Shown piece by piece: positions 34,739-43,631 of a stretch of DNA of 57,845 nucleotides. The DNA is taken from the NCBI GenBank assembly GCA_020831635.1, contig JAFIGC010000018.1, positions 1 through 57,845 of the forward strand, written 5' to 3'. The notes beneath the pieces are model-generated. The model had not been told where the DNA came from, did not search any database, and saw only the letters and a list, made by a program, of their open reading frames with translations. The stretch comes from Verrucomicrobiota bacterium (lineage in GTDB: Bacteria > Verrucomicrobiota > Kiritimatiellia > SS1-B-03-39 > UBA6053). The position numbers were made by a program, and so were the translations under genes. Within the stretch, counting starts at the first letter, position 1. The number at the start of each line of letters is the position of its first letter.

Positions 34739-34800
34739 ACCCTGGCAATGTTTGCGACAAAGCTCGCGACAAAGAGGAGTTCGACCCCGTTGGGGTCGTC

Positions 34801-34892
34801 AATCGGGGGTGGATCCGTTTCCCGGGGCGTTGCCGCCGGGCTGACGGGTGAGACCCCGTTGGGGTCCATCAGGCATGGGGTCTCAATCCGGA
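34801..34892. repeat. 92-bp repeat, left copy flanking the defence remnant
   Basis: About 90% identical to 36265-36356 in direct orientation. Shared blocks include cggggcgttgccgccg, ctgacgggtgag and catcaggcatggggtct. It begins just after a gaccccgttggggtc palindrome. Confidence 0.8.
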
Positions 34893-34898
34893 AAATGC

Positions 34899-35048
34899 GA
34901 CGAAAAAGACGGCAAACCCGGTCTCGTCGGGTACGAAATCCCCTTCAACCGACACTTTTGCGAATACGCTCCCCCCAGACCGCTGGACGAAATCGACGCA
35001 GGCCTGGAAATGGTCAGCGCCGAGATTATGGAATTGCCGGGAGGATTG
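34899..35048 (+). pseudogene. Remnant of the C-terminus of a type I restriction HsdM methylase
   Basis: One frame reads DGKPGLVGYEIPFNRHF, then YAPPRPLDEIDAGLEMVSAE, matching the end of HsdM-type N6-adenine methylases (GYEIPFTRHFY... PPRPLEEIDAEI). Only about 50 codons remain. The 5' side is joined to the 92-bp repeat and the 3' side runs into the AbiE promoter region. There is no start signal of its own, so it is a leftover from a lost restriction system. Confidence 0.7.
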
Positions 35049-35057
35049 AAGGGGGTA

Positions 35058-35133
35058 AATCGTCAACAAACCTTGACGATTCATCCAGATGTGTTACAAA
35101 ACCTTTACACATTCGAATAAGTGTAGAGGTTTT
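35058..35133 (+). promoter_or_regulatory. AbiE promoter with two inverted-repeat operators
   Basis: TTGACG (35073-35078), 16-base spacer, TACAAA (35095-35100). IR1: aatcgtcaa (35058-35066) / ttgacgatt (35073-35081) covers the -35. IR2: 13-bp arms 35098-35110 and 35121-35133 (12 of 13 pairs, core aaacctttacac / gtgtagaggttt) cover the transcription start and end at the ATG. AbiEi antitoxins are known to repress their own operons through inverted repeats. Confidence 0.7.
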
Positions 35134-35766
35134 ATGATGAGTCTTCGTTATCCAATCGAGAGCAAAACAAACGAAAAGGTGATGCGCGTGTTTGAAAACC
35201 ACGGCGGGGTGCTGCGGTTTTCGGAGGCCGTGCGTCTCGGGGTTCGCCCCGGTACCCTGCGGGAAATGGTGGAAGCGGATCAGCTCGACCAACTGGCGCG
35301 GGGACTCTACAAGCTCAAATCGACGCCGGAACTGAGCGATCCCGATTTGGTCATCGTGGCCGCCAAAATCCCCAAAGCCGTGATTTGCCTCGTGTCTGCC
35401 CTCAATTTTCATCATATCACCACCCACAGCCGGGGCGAAGTGGATATTCTCCTGCCCCGGGGCAGTCACCCGCCCGTGCTTGATTATCCCCCCATCCGTG
35501 TACACAGCGCCGTGCCATCCGCGTACGAGCTTGGACAGGAAGTCCATCACATCGACGGCGTGAACGTCACCGTCACCGATCCCGAAAAAACCCTGGTCGA
35601 TTGTGTGAAACACCGGAACGATCTAGGCAAAGAAATTCTGTTGGAAGCCCTGCGGCTTTACCGTGAACGCCTCCCTCAGCGTCTCAACCGCCTGTTTGCC
35701 TATGCAAAAACCTGCCGGGTGGAGGCGATTCTCCGGCCCTATGTGGAGGCGATGGTTCATGAGTAG
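35134..35766 (+). CDS. abiEi: AbiEi-type antitoxin (type IV toxin-antitoxin)
   Basis: 210 aa from ATG 35134, which directly abuts an inverted repeat. The N-terminal winged helix (about 12-75: VMRVFENHGGVLRFSEAV, LYKLKS) is the DNA-binding part. The C-terminal antitoxin domain (about 80-205) includes AVICLVSALNFHHIT, VDILLPRGSHPP, VTVTDPEKTLVDCVKHRNDLG and EALRLYRERL. It is complete, but its toxin partner is truncated. In known AbiE systems the antitoxin represses the operon and opposes the NTase toxin. A second complete pair lies at 48589-50102. Confidence 0.9.
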   Translation: MMSLRYPIESKTNEKVMRVFENHGGVLRFSEAVRLGVRPGTLREMVEADQLDQLARGLYKLKSTPELSDPDLVIVAAKIPKAVICLVSALNFHHITTHSRGEVDILLPRGSHPPVLDYPPIRVHSAVPSAYELGQEVHHIDGVNVTVTDPEKTLVDCVKHRNDLGKEILLEALRLYRERLPQRLNRLFAYAKTCRVEAILRPYVEAMVHE

Positions 35767-36170
35767 AGAAAACCCACGCCATGGTGGAACTGGCGGAATT
35801 CAACAGCCGCATGAAAGACTTTCACGACCTTTACTGGTTTCAGGAGCATCAAAACTTCGAGCTGCCACTTCTCGTGGATGCCATACGCAACACCTTTCAC
35901 CAACGCGAAACGCCCTTTCCGAATGCATTGCCAAGCATACTGGTTCCGACCACACAATCTGAGTCGGCACACCAAAAGCAATGGAATGCGTACCTTCGGG
36001 AAAAACGGCTTACAGACATCCCGAAGTCGTTTCAGGAAATTTGCCGCCAAATCACAAAATTTCTTGAGATCCCTTTGCGCTTCGCGGCAACCGACAAACC
36101 CGAAATACATTTGCAATGGATCCCCAACGAAGGATGGATTCACTTTGACATCATTCCCTGCGGGAAATAA
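35759..36170 (+). pseudogene. Truncated AbiEii toxin (NTase domain deleted)
   Basis: A short start (MSRENP, overlapping the antitoxin stop) is joined out of frame to the toxin's C-terminal part beginning at 35781: AEFNSRMKDFHDLYWFQEHQ, then PLLVDAIRNTFHQRETPFP. The intact homologue at 49200-50102 has NSRMKDFHDIW at the same place but carries about 190 more residues before it, including the LKGAQMLLVW and DIDFLG nucleotidyltransferase motifs. Those are missing here. The toxin cannot be catalytic, leaving an orphan antitoxin. Confidence 0.8.
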
Positions 36171-36264
36171 ACCGAAATACATTACCTGTTGCTATATGTT
36201 AGTACAGCTCCGTCTTCAAGATGATTGCGATCAGCGGCTAAAGCCGCCGCTCGCGAAGCTGCCA

Positions 36265-36356
36265 AATGGGGGTGGATATGTTCCCCGGGGCGTTGCCGCC
36301 GTGCTGACGGGTGAGAGCCCGTTGGGATCCATCAGGCATGGGGTCTTATTCCGGAA
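36265..36356. repeat. 92-bp repeat, right copy
   Basis: Direct repeat of 34801-34892; together they bracket the hsdM remnant and the AbiE locus. Confidence 0.8.
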
Positions 36357-36359
36357 TTT

Positions 36360-36446
36360 GCATCCCAACGGGATGCCACTCGTCAGACCGGGGTGAAACC
36401 CCGGGATTTTTTCCCCACACCCACACGCATCCCAACGGGATGCCAC
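36360..36446. repeat. Two identical 20-bp palindromic units
   Basis: gcatcccaacgggatgccac occurs at 36360-36379 and 36427-36446. Its core gcatcc-caac-gggatgc can form a hairpin. Between them are ccggggtgaaaccccggg and similar stem-forming sequence. The 36171-36605 gap holds only this material and the recA promoter. Confidence 0.75.
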
Positions 36447-36541
36447 GCTTCCCCGGTTTCATTTTGCCGGTTTCAGAAAGCCACGGGGGGCTGCGCCATT
36501 CGTGCAAGCGTCTGAATATTTTCCTTCTCTCCATTTCGTCC

Positions 36542-36569
36542 TTGAATTCGCTTCGATCAGGGCTATACA
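36542..36569 (+). promoter_or_regulatory. Candidate recA promoter
   Basis: TTGAAT (36542-36547), 16-base spacer, TATACA (36564-36569); an AAGGA site lies before the ATG at 36606. I see no clear LexA-type palindrome. Confidence 0.5.
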
Positions 36570-36605
36570 CAAGGACACAAACCACAACAACCCAAGGAAT
36601 TTCCC

Positions 36606-37646
36606 ATGGCGGCCAAAACGAAAAAAGAAGACGGAAAAAGCAGCAGCAACCTCGACAGCGTGATCGCGCAGATCACCAAGCAGTTCGGAGAGGGCTCCAT
36701 CATGAAGCTCGGCGAGGAAGAGCAGCGCAATCGGAAAATCCCCAGCATCTCCACGGGGGCCTTCACCTTGAACCTCGCCCTGGGCGTGGGCGGCGTGCCC
36801 CGCGGACGGGTCGTGGAAATTTACGGTCCCGAATCTTCTGGCAAAACCACGCTGATGTTGCACATCGTGGCCAACGCCCAAAAGGCGGGCGGCACCTGCG
36901 CCTTTATCGATACGGAACATGCGCTGGACCCCTCGTACGCGAACCGCATCGGCGTCGATTTGGAAAGTTTGCTCGTCTCCCAACCGGATTCGGGCGAGGA
37001 GGCCTTGAACATTTGCGAGGCGCTGGTCAGGTCCGGGGAACTGGACGTGGTGGTGCTCGATTCGGTGGCGGCGTTGGCGCCCAAGGCGGAATTGGAAGGG
37101 GAAATGGGACAAAGCCACGTGGGCCTGCAGGCCCGTCTGATGTCCCAAGCGCTCCGCAAACTCACCGCGCATATCAGCAAATCCAAAACTTCGGTGATTT
37201 TCACCAATCAAATCCGCGAAAAAGTCGGGGTCATGTTCGGTAGCCCCGAAACCACGCCCGGCGGACGCGCCTTGAAATTTTACGCCTCGGTCCGCATGGA
37301 CATCCGGCGGATTTCCACCATCAAGGATTCCGCGGGAACCGCGGTCGGCAGCCGCGCCCGGGTGAAAGTGGTGAAAAACAAGGTGGCCCCGCCCTTCACG
37401 GAAGCGGAATTCGATATTCTGTACGCGGAAGGCATCAGTTGGGAAGGCTCGATCCTGGACGCGGCCATTGATCACGGGCTGGTTGAAAAACGCGGTTCCT
37501 GGCTCTCCATGGACGGCAAGCAACTCGGTCAGGGCCGGGACGCCGCCCGCGATCTCATGCGCGGCAACGAAGAGATGCAACAGGAACTCATCGATAAAAT
37601 TCTCGCGAAAATCGAAGAGAAACGGGCCGCGAGCGCCAAAAAGTAA
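36606..37646 (+). CDS. recA: RecA recombinase
   Basis: 346 aa, full length. Walker [10 protein letters not shown] (74-82), Walker [11 protein letters not shown], the loop L1/L2 region ([39 protein letters not shown]), and the lysine-rich C-terminus [13 protein letters not shown] are all present. It performs strand exchange and stimulates LexA cleavage where an SOS system exists. It is the best phylogenetic marker in the window. It is followed 21 bases later by a BaiN-like flavoprotein gene. Confidence 0.97.
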   Translation: MAAKTKKEDGKSSSNLDSVIAQITKQFGEGSIMKLGEEEQRNRKIPSISTGAFTLNLALGVGGVPRGRVVEIYGPESSGKTTLMLHIVANAQKAGGTCAFIDTEHALDPSYANRIGVDLESLLVSQPDSGEEALNICEALVRSGELDVVVLDSVAALAPKAELEGEMGQSHVGLQARLMSQALRKLTAHISKSKTSVIFTNQIREKVGVMFGSPETTPGGRALKFYASVRMDIRRISTIKDSAGTAVGSRARVKVVKNKVAPPFTEAEFDILYAEGISWEGSILDAAIDHGLVEKRGSWLSMDGKQLGQGRDAARDLMRGNEEMQQELIDKILAKIEEKRAASAKK

Positions 37647-37667
37647 GCGCGGCACCCGCCTCCCGAC

Positions 37668-38930
37668 ATGCATTCTTCTCCAAAGCCGCCTTCCGTTGAC
37701 CTTGCCGTGGCCGGCGGCGGCGCCGCCGGTTTTTTTGCGGCTCTGCACGCCAAAAGCGCTTCTCCGGAATCGCGGGTGGTCATCCTCGAAAAATCCCGGG
37801 AGTTTCTCGCCAAGGTGGCCATTTCCGGGGGCGGACGCTGCAATGTCACCCACCACTGCTTCGATCCCGCCAAGTTGATCCGCTTTTATCCCCGGGGCGG
37901 AAAGGAATTGCGCGGAGCCTTTCACCGGTTTCAACCCTCGGACACCATGGAGTGGTTTTCTTCCCGCGGCGTGGCCTTGAAGGTGGAGGCGGACGGACGG
38001 GTCTTTCCCGTCAGCGACAACTCTGCGGACATCATCAACGCCCTGCTTTCCGAGGCGGATCAACTGGGCGTAAAGCGCAATCCTTTGCAGGGCATTCAGT
38101 CGGCACGTCCCTTGGACGATGGATTTCTGCTGACCTTGACGGACGACAGCGCCCTGCATTGCCGGGCCCTGGTGCTGGCCACGGGTGGCAACCGGGGAAG
38201 CGGGGGCCTGGAGGTGGCCAAAAGCATGGGCCACACCATTTTGGATCCCGTCCCCTCCCTGTTCAGTTTTCACGTGCGTTCGCCCATCCTCGAAGGTCTC
38301 GCGGGCATCACCGTCGATCCCGTGGAGGTGCGCATTCCCGCCTTGGCCGCCCACGAATCCGGTTCCATGCTCATCACCCACAAGGGCCTCAGCGGCCCCG
38401 CCATTCTCAAACTCTCGGCCTGGCAGGCCCGCGCGCTTGCGGAGCGATCCGACCAGGTGGAGTTGGATATCAATTGGCTGGGCACCCTCAAAGAGCAGGA
38501 GGTCCGCGACGAAATGGATCGTTTGCGCCGCGATCAGGGCGGACGCTTCGTCTCCCGCACGCCCATCGGCGGTCTGCCCCGGCGGTTGTGGGAACGGTTG
38601 GTGCAACTTGCCGACATATCGGAAGCCACCACTTGGGCGAGACTGCCGGGGAGTCAACGCGACGCTCTGGCCGCGTTTCTCGTTTGCAGCCGCATGCCCA
38701 TGCGCGGCAAAACCATGAACAAAGAAGAATTCGTGACCTGTGGCGGCGTTTGCCTGAAAGAAATCAACATGAAGACTTTCGAGAGCCGCATCCAGCCCGG
38801 TCTCTTTTTCGCGGGAGAGGTGTTGGACATCGACGGGGTCACCGGCGGCTTCAACTTCCAAGCCGCGTGGACGGGCGGCTTTCTCGCCGGAAATGCCGCC
38901 GGGGAGTATCTGCTGGGGCTACTACGGTAA
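37668..38930 (+). CDS. BaiN/HI0933-like FAD-dependent oxidoreductase
   Basis: 420 aa. N-terminal dinucleotide loop VAGGGAAGFFAALHA, then the family signature KVAISGGGRCNVTH, and a C-terminal FAD segment GEVLDIDGVTGGFNFQAAWTGGF. The middle (about 190-340) is the inserted beta/helical domain typical of HI0933-like flavoproteins (SFHVRSPILEGLAGITVDPV, LLITHKGLSGPAIL-like MLITHKGLSGPAIL). Physiological substrate unknown; BaiN itself acts on bile acids. It probably shares a transcript with recA. Confidence 0.9.
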   Translation: MHSSPKPPSVDLAVAGGGAAGFFAALHAKSASPESRVVILEKSREFLAKVAISGGGRCNVTHHCFDPAKLIRFYPRGGKELRGAFHRFQPSDTMEWFSSRGVALKVEADGRVFPVSDNSADIINALLSEADQLGVKRNPLQGIQSARPLDDGFLLTLTDDSALHCRALVLATGGNRGSGGLEVAKSMGHTILDPVPSLFSFHVRSPILEGLAGITVDPVEVRIPALAAHESGSMLITHKGLSGPAILKLSAWQARALAERSDQVELDINWLGTLKEQEVRDEMDRLRRDQGGRFVSRTPIGGLPRRLWERLVQLADISEATTWARLPGSQRDALAAFLVCSRMPMRGKTMNKEEFVTCGGVCLKEINMKTFESRIQPGLFFAGEVLDIDGVTGGFNFQAAWTGGFLAGNAAGEYLLGLLR

Positions 38931-38966
38931 TGACGAGAGGACTGGTTGACAGGGCGCCATTCCAGA

Positions 38967-41534
38967 TCAGTCCGCGGCATCGCCTTCTTCATGCCAAATC
39001 GTTCCGTCAAAGCGGAATTTTCTTGCGCCCAGGGTGAGTTGCGGGGCTTCCCAAACGGGGGTATGGACGGTTTCGCCGTCCGGGGTCAATTGGATCACGG
39101 TCACCAGGGTCAGGGTTTCGCGTTGGGCTTTTAAATCGGCATGGGCCAGTTCATCGCCAAAATCGAGCAACAGGTCGGGCACCTGACCCTCGAGCAACAT
39201 GCGGCGATCATCGTCGCGAAAGCGTTTGTCGGGGGCCGTTTGGGGATCCAAAACAAACAAAATCCGGCCCCGGGTGCCTTCGCGATTGCTGGCGCGTCGG
39301 TTTAGGGTCAATGGGCGGGGGGAGAACAGATGAAAGGTGAGGGCGTGGTCGTGTCGGGAATGGGTCAACTTGCCTTCTTTGGGCAGCCACTCGGCGTGGG
39401 GCAGTCCGCCGTTGAGATAATATTGCAGGTGTTTTTCCTCGTCCAGGCCCACGTCTCGAAAGGTGTCGGCGATCAGGAGGATGGGGGTTGGTCCGGAAAG
39501 ATCGGCCCATACGGAGCGGTCGATGTCGGGGGTGCGGAGGGCGAGGGTGGGGCGTTGGCTGCCTCCGGGATCGGCGTGGAGGGTTTGGGCCGGACCGGGG
39601 GATTCTCTTCCGGCAATGCGGGGGATGGAGGCCCAGTCTTCGCCGGCGCGTTCGTGTCCGGGGGCATTCAGCCAGGCAATGGCTTGGCCGCCGGGTTGGC
39701 CTTCGGCAAACACCAGGGAAAGCGGACGTTCGGAGGCGGTGCCGCCCATGAGTCCCAGCAGGCGACCTTCGGGATGTCGGACCAGTCGGGCCCCCGATCC
39801 GTCCTGGATGAAGAGAAAGCCGGGCGGTTGTTCGGGTTCAGCGACGCGGTCCGCGGCCATGGCCAACAGGGGCAGAAAGGCGTCGGTGGGGCGTCTGACC
39901 GGAGGCTCCGTGTTTTCCAACAACCAGGCGGCAATGCGGGCTTCCCATTCGGAAATGAGCGGCAACATGTTGAGGGCCATGCGCAGGCGTTCCTCGCCAC
40001 TGTGCAGGTCCCGCCACAAGCCGGCCACCACCGGAGTTTGGTCCAGCCCGGTTCCGTGCAGGGGATCGTCGCGGAAGGCCCGCCTGTGGGCGAGGGCGAA
40101 AAGCGGAAAATGATCGGTCAGGCCTTTGGTTTCCGTTCCGTCAAAGGCCAGTTCCACGGCCGCGAAGCGGTTGATTTCCTCGAAAATCTCCCGGATGTGG
40201 TTGTCGAGCACGTTCGGGTTTTCGGCGAACCAGGCCCGGGCCTCTTCGGCGCCTTTTTGTTCCTCGGCCAAACGCTCGGGGGTCAGAATGTCGAAATGGG
40301 GCGCCTGCCGGGCGTATCCGCCGGTGACGGGCATATGGACCATGACGGGGTACAGACCGGGTTCGACCCGCACCACTTCGTCGTCTTGAACTTCGATGCC
40401 GTTCAGCCACATGCGGACGTTTCGGGAGGACCATTTCAGATTGGGAAAGGCGCGCACGGTTTTTGCGCTCTCCACTTCCCAGAGGGTATAGAGGACAATG
40501 GCCGTTCCCGCCGTGGGTCCTTCGGTTTCCAGAATCCACTCGCGCACCCGGCGTCCGGGCGGAAACCCGCGTCCGGTGCTGCGGGTGAAGAACCTCATGC
40601 AGTCGCGGGGATAAAAGACGGGGTTTTCAGTTGCGGAGGCGGGATGATAGGGGCGGAAGTCGAGGGAGGTGTCGCCCGCGGTCACCCGGGTGCCGGGGAC
40701 GGGTCTGGCTTCCGCGAATCCGCCCACAGCCTGCAGGGGATCGGCGTCCGAAGCGGGAAAAGGACCGTTTGCGATCCATTCGGAGAACATTTGCCCGTCC
40801 CGAAGCCGGACCACGGGCATGCCCGGGGGTAAAATCAGATCGGTTGCGGGGGGGATGGAGCGGAGACTGTCGGGTTCGGGAGGCGAAAAGGGCTCCAGCG
40901 GATCGTGGCGAATGGCCATGGCCGCGAGTCCCGCCGCTGCAAGGTAGCGACGGTGTTCGGCGTGTCCGGGGCCTCGGTTTCGGGAAGCGGTTTCACCGGC
41001 ATATTGATAGCGTCCGCCGGTGTTGAAGCGGTCGGGCGGTTCCTCGCCGGTGCCGCTCGCGTAATATTCCACTTGTCGGAAAAGAAAATGATGGACGTTT
41101 CTTCGGAAATCTTCAGGCCAGGCGGGGGCGCAAAAGTCGTAGGCCAGGGCGATGTGGGCCACCCGATAGGCCTGCCGCCATTGGTTTTTGTCCGCCAAGG
41201 AGCCATACATGCCCTCCCAAACCCAGATCATGGCCTGTTCGGCGTGTTTTTCATCGCCGGTGAGCAGATACAGAAACCCTTCACCCGCCGCCCAGGTGGG
41301 GGTCATCATGGCTTCGGCGGTTTCGCCGTGAAAGGCGAATCCCGCTTCCCGTCCCAGACGCAGAAGATCGCGGAGGGGTGTCATCCAGCGTTGTCCCGCC
41401 GGAGATTCCGCCGTTTCACGCAGGGCCGGCAAATCGTCGGCGGAAAACAACAGATGAGGATGCTCGGCGGTCCGTCCGGGAAGGCCCAGGCAGGATAACA
41501 GGCAAAATGTCAGGGAAAAGCAGGCGAATTTCAT
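38967..41534 (-). CDS. Secreted heparinase/alginate-lyase-like protein
   Basis: 855 aa with a signal peptide (MKFACFSLTFCLLSCLGLPG). The opening EHPHLLFSADDLPALRETAES is typical of alpha/alpha-toroid polysaccharide lyases, followed by QWRQAYRVAHIALAYDFCAP. The rest (from about 230) is a long beta-rich region with repeated carbohydrate-type strands, unlike a standard PL8/PL12 layout. Catalytic residues cannot be confirmed. Probably acts on acidic polysaccharides outside the inner membrane. It overlaps the upstream secreted-protein gene by ATGA (41531-41534). Confidence 0.6.
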   Translation of the reverse strand: MKFACFSLTFCLLSCLGLPGRTAEHPHLLFSADDLPALRETAESPAGQRWMTPLRDLLRLGREAGFAFHGETAEAMMTPTWAAGEGFLYLLTGDEKHAEQAMIWVWEGMYGSLADKNQWRQAYRVAHIALAYDFCAPAWPEDFRRNVHHFLFRQVEYYASGTGEEPPDRFNTGGRYQYAGETASRNRGPGHAEHRRYLAAAGLAAMAIRHDPLEPFSPPEPDSLRSIPPATDLILPPGMPVVRLRDGQMFSEWIANGPFPASDADPLQAVGGFAEARPVPGTRVTAGDTSLDFRPYHPASATENPVFYPRDCMRFFTRSTGRGFPPGRRVREWILETEGPTAGTAIVLYTLWEVESAKTVRAFPNLKWSSRNVRMWLNGIEVQDDEVVRVEPGLYPVMVHMPVTGGYARQAPHFDILTPERLAEEQKGAEEARAWFAENPNVLDNHIREIFEEINRFAAVELAFDGTETKGLTDHFPLFALAHRRAFRDDPLHGTGLDQTPVVAGLWRDLHSGEERLRMALNMLPLISEWEARIAAWLLENTEPPVRRPTDAFLPLLAMAADRVAEPEQPPGFLFIQDGSGARLVRHPEGRLLGLMGGTASERPLSLVFAEGQPGGQAIAWLNAPGHERAGEDWASIPRIAGRESPGPAQTLHADPGGSQRPTLALRTPDIDRSVWADLSGPTPILLIADTFRDVGLDEEKHLQYYLNGGLPHAEWLPKEGKLTHSRHDHALTFHLFSPRPLTLNRRASNREGTRGRILFVLDPQTAPDKRFRDDDRRMLLEGQVPDLLLDFGDELAHADLKAQRETLTLVTVIQLTPDGETVHTPVWEAPQLTLGARKFRFDGTIWHEEGDAAD

Positions 41535-42595
41535 GGGGATTTCCTTCCTTTCAGGGTCGAGAGCACGTCCCGCATGCCGGTCTCGAATTCAATCAAATGT
41601 TCCCAGTAGCGGACGGTTTGCCTGCCAAGTTTGAAGAGAACCTGGTCTGCGGCTTTTCCCTTTTCCGGTTCCGGGGGTGGGGCATTGGATACCGTGAGGA
41701 CGAGCGCCATTTGCTGGTTGACCCGGCGTTGCAGTCCGGGCGCGCCCATGGCCGTGGAGGTGGCCACGGCACCGAGGACACGCCGGGCATGTTCGGGCAT
41801 CTCCACTTCGATTTCCGCCGCAAGGTCGTCGGGATCCTCCAAAGTGAGGTCGTCATGCAATACGGCTTCTTCCCAGACTGGCTCCTGCTTGTCGTCCGGA
41901 GAACGCAGCCAAAATCGGACCCGGGTACCGCCGTTTTCAGCGGTCAACTCGATGTGGGGCGCGGCCGGAAAGAGCAGGGTGCCCCGCAGGATCAGGTTGT
42001 CGTTCGGCAACGCCACGCTGAATTGATGGCCGTCGAGTTGAATGTCCGCCGGCTCCACGCCGGGGAGGAATAGGGGAGCTTCCACGGCCCGCAATCCAAA
42101 ACCGTCGTGACCCCAAACGGCCACCCACAGTCCTTGGGTGCCGGAAGCGTCCGAGGTGTCCGCCCCCACCGTCCACCAAGTGCGCGCCCCTTCAAGTGGC
42201 TCCAGGTTGTCGACGCGTTGATAGCTGTTTCGATGCAAAGAGACGGAGCCGCTGCCCGTCGGCGCGGTGCGGAGATTGACCCGGCGGGCCGGATGGGGGG
42301 ACAAGACCGCGGGTTCACGCCCGGGCACGCCGGGGTGAATGACCAAACCCTCCAGACGAAACCAAAGACTTTCGTTTTGGTGAACCTCCAGAACATCGGC
42401 ATCGGCTTCCGATTGAATCCGGGTCGTCCATGGGACTTGGGGGTTCTGCAACCAAACCGTGGTGTCGCGGGCGCTTGCGTGCCAGCCTTCCGGAAATTCA
42501 GGCGGATTCTCCGCACCCGAAGGGGACGGAAACAAAAAGCCGAAAATCAGAAGCGCACTCAGAGAAGGCGAGGAAATCCATTGTGAGAAAGTCAT
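41531..42595 (-). CDS. Secreted hypothetical protein coupled to the lyase-like gene
   Basis: 354 aa from ATG 42595 (two codons after another possible start at 42601). A signal peptide (SLSALLIFGFLFPSPSGA) leads to a beta-rich domain with SVSLHRNSYQRVDNLEP, WTVGADTSDASGTQGLWVAV and a C-terminal acidic/helical tail. No known family; possibly a carbohydrate-binding or sandwich-fold partner. The four-base overlap with the lyase-like gene argues they work together. Confidence 0.65.
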   Translation of the reverse strand: MTFSQWISSPSLSALLIFGFLFPSPSGAENPPEFPEGWHASARDTTVWLQNPQVPWTTRIQSEADADVLEVHQNESLWFRLEGLVIHPGVPGREPAVLSPHPARRVNLRTAPTGSGSVSLHRNSYQRVDNLEPLEGARTWWTVGADTSDASGTQGLWVAVWGHDGFGLRAVEAPLFLPGVEPADIQLDGHQFSVALPNDNLILRGTLLFPAAPHIELTAENGGTRVRFWLRSPDDKQEPVWEEAVLHDDLTLEDPDDLAAEIEVEMPEHARRVLGAVATSTAMGAPGLQRRVNQQMALVLTVSNAPPPEPEKGKAADQVLFKLGRQTVRYWEHLIEFETGMRDVLSTLKGRKSP

Positions 42596-42622
42596 GCCCA
42601 TAAAAAGCGATTTTTTTCAGGG

Positions 42623-42643
42623 AAAGTCAAGCCCGTCGTTATT
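42623..42643. repeat. 21-bp direct repeat, left copy
   Basis: Identical to 43072-43092 (starts aaagtcaagcccgtcg). The two bracket a 428-base non-coding segment. Confidence 0.85.
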
Positions 42644-42693
42644 GTGAACAGGAGAGCGCAGAGAGCGCAGAGGGGAATGGCGGTGTTATGGCG

Positions 42694-42777
42694 AGTGTAG
42701 AATGACGAGTGCGGAGTGACGAGTTTCCCATCCCCTTATCCCTTATCCATTGTCCCTTATCCGCGGCGAAGCCGCAT
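42694..42777. repeat. Heptamer-like repeats around a gcggcgaagccgc hairpin
   Basis: Runs with 7-base periodicity (gacgagt/gcggagt; cccttat/ccattgt) lead into a compact hairpin at 42763-42775. The same kind of run with a GCGAAGC-type hairpin occurs at 50280-50397. Upstream (42650-42675) is a gagcgcaga repeat. Confidence 0.7.
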
Positions 42778-42854
42778 ACCCCCGGAACCCCGAAAAAGCC
42801 AAGACTTCAAACTAACTTCAACTGGGTATCCCGCCCGGGGGGGCGGGTTTGACT

Positions 42855-43033
42855 GGGAAAGCCTTCGGTCTCTTTCTATTCAACCACTCAGGCTTTTGGG
42901 AGACCGGGCTCTTCAGCTTGCGTCGGATTTTGCGATTTCGGGGGGCTAACGCATCTCTTGATGGTGACGTCCCCCCGAAAGCGCGAAAGGCGGCGTGAGA
43001 TCAAGAGTCCGGTCTCCCCCGAAGGCTTTTCCC
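42855..43033. repeat. Non-coding region with nested inverted repeats
   Basis: P1: gggaaagccttcgg (42855-42868) with ccgaaggcttttccc (43019-43033). P2: gggagaccgggctctt (42898-42913) with aagagtccggtctccc (43003-43018), 15 of 16. P3: tttcgggggg (42936-42945) with ccccccgaaa (42971-42980), perfect. P1 and P2 abut. A direct repeat ctattcaacca occurs at 42876 and again near 43043. No protein-coding gene is visible from 42602 to 43239, so this may be a structured RNA or a mobile element remnant. Confidence 0.75.
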
Positions 43034-43071
43034 CATTTTCGGGCTATTCAACCATTCTTTCTCAAAACTCA

Positions 43072-43092
43072 AAAGTCAAGCCCGTCGTTATT
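43072..43092. repeat. 21-bp direct repeat, right copy
   Basis: Identical to 42623-42643. An A-rich tract follows (43127-43145) and a short stem-loop with gaaggct/agccttc arms lies at 43184-43203. Confidence 0.85.
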
Positions 43093-43239
43093 TTTGCCCG
43101 TCTGACGCTTCACGGAGCCCTAAAACGAAAAAAATAAAAAATAAATCTAATATTCGCGCGTTTGGCAACGTCCAATGCTTGATGAAGGCTACTCTGAGCC
43201 TTCGCAAAAAACAAATGGACAACCCCATGGAGTCAAACA

Positions 43240-43626
43240 ATGAAATTTATTCTCTCTCTCGTCACCCTGCTTTTCTCGGGGATGCTGATGGCCGATGAAC
43301 CCACCGCAGTGACCGTTTCCCTGCAAACCCCGCATCCCGGCTTCGGGCTGGAAATCGAACGGGTGGTGCAAAAGGACGGTGAATTGCATGTCCTCGCCAA
43401 GGTGATTGCCCCGGATCCTGACATGATGTATGCCATGGTCATCTCCGAAGTGTCCGACACCGTACACGTGGATGCCCCCGCCGGCAAAATCAACGCCTAT
43501 GTCTACAACCGCACTTGGTCTTGGGACGACGACCGGGTGACGGCACTCGACAACGCCGCCGACTTCAATGAAAAAACGGACGGCGGAGAAGCCGTGAAAA
43601 TCAAACGTCCCGGCAAAGATAAATAA
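43240..43626 (+). CDS. Small secreted hypothetical protein
   Basis: 128 aa with a signal peptide (MKFILSLVTLLFSGMLMA) and a compact beta-rich domain (DEPTAVTVSLQTPHPGFGLE, EVSDTVHVDAPAG). No family recognised. Preceded by the A/T-rich stretch after the nested-repeat region, which could hold its promoter. It converges with the SDR gene with five bases between stops. Confidence 0.65.
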   Translation: MKFILSLVTLLFSGMLMADEPTAVTVSLQTPHPGFGLEIERVVQKDGELHVLAKVIAPDPDMMYAMVISEVSDTVHVDAPAGKINAYVYNRTWSWDDDRVTALDNAADFNEKTDGGEAVKIKRPGKDK

Positions 43627-43631
43627 TCGGT

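Noticed and set aside
34801-36446. CRISPR array at the repeated palindromes
   Set aside because: Only two copies of each unit, unequal spacing, and no cas gene.
36542-36605. LexA/SOS box upstream of recA
   Set aside because: No dyad resembling known LexA boxes was visible between the promoter and the ATG.
39330-40832. A 500-codon plus-strand frame inside the lyase-like gene
   Set aside because: Antisense of a gene with a signal peptide and a recognisable lyase-type N-terminus; the translation is glycine-rich with no domain.
42855-43033. Integron attC site
   Set aside because: I could not find the paired RYYYAAC/GTTRRRY core sites in the right places, and no integrase is nearby.
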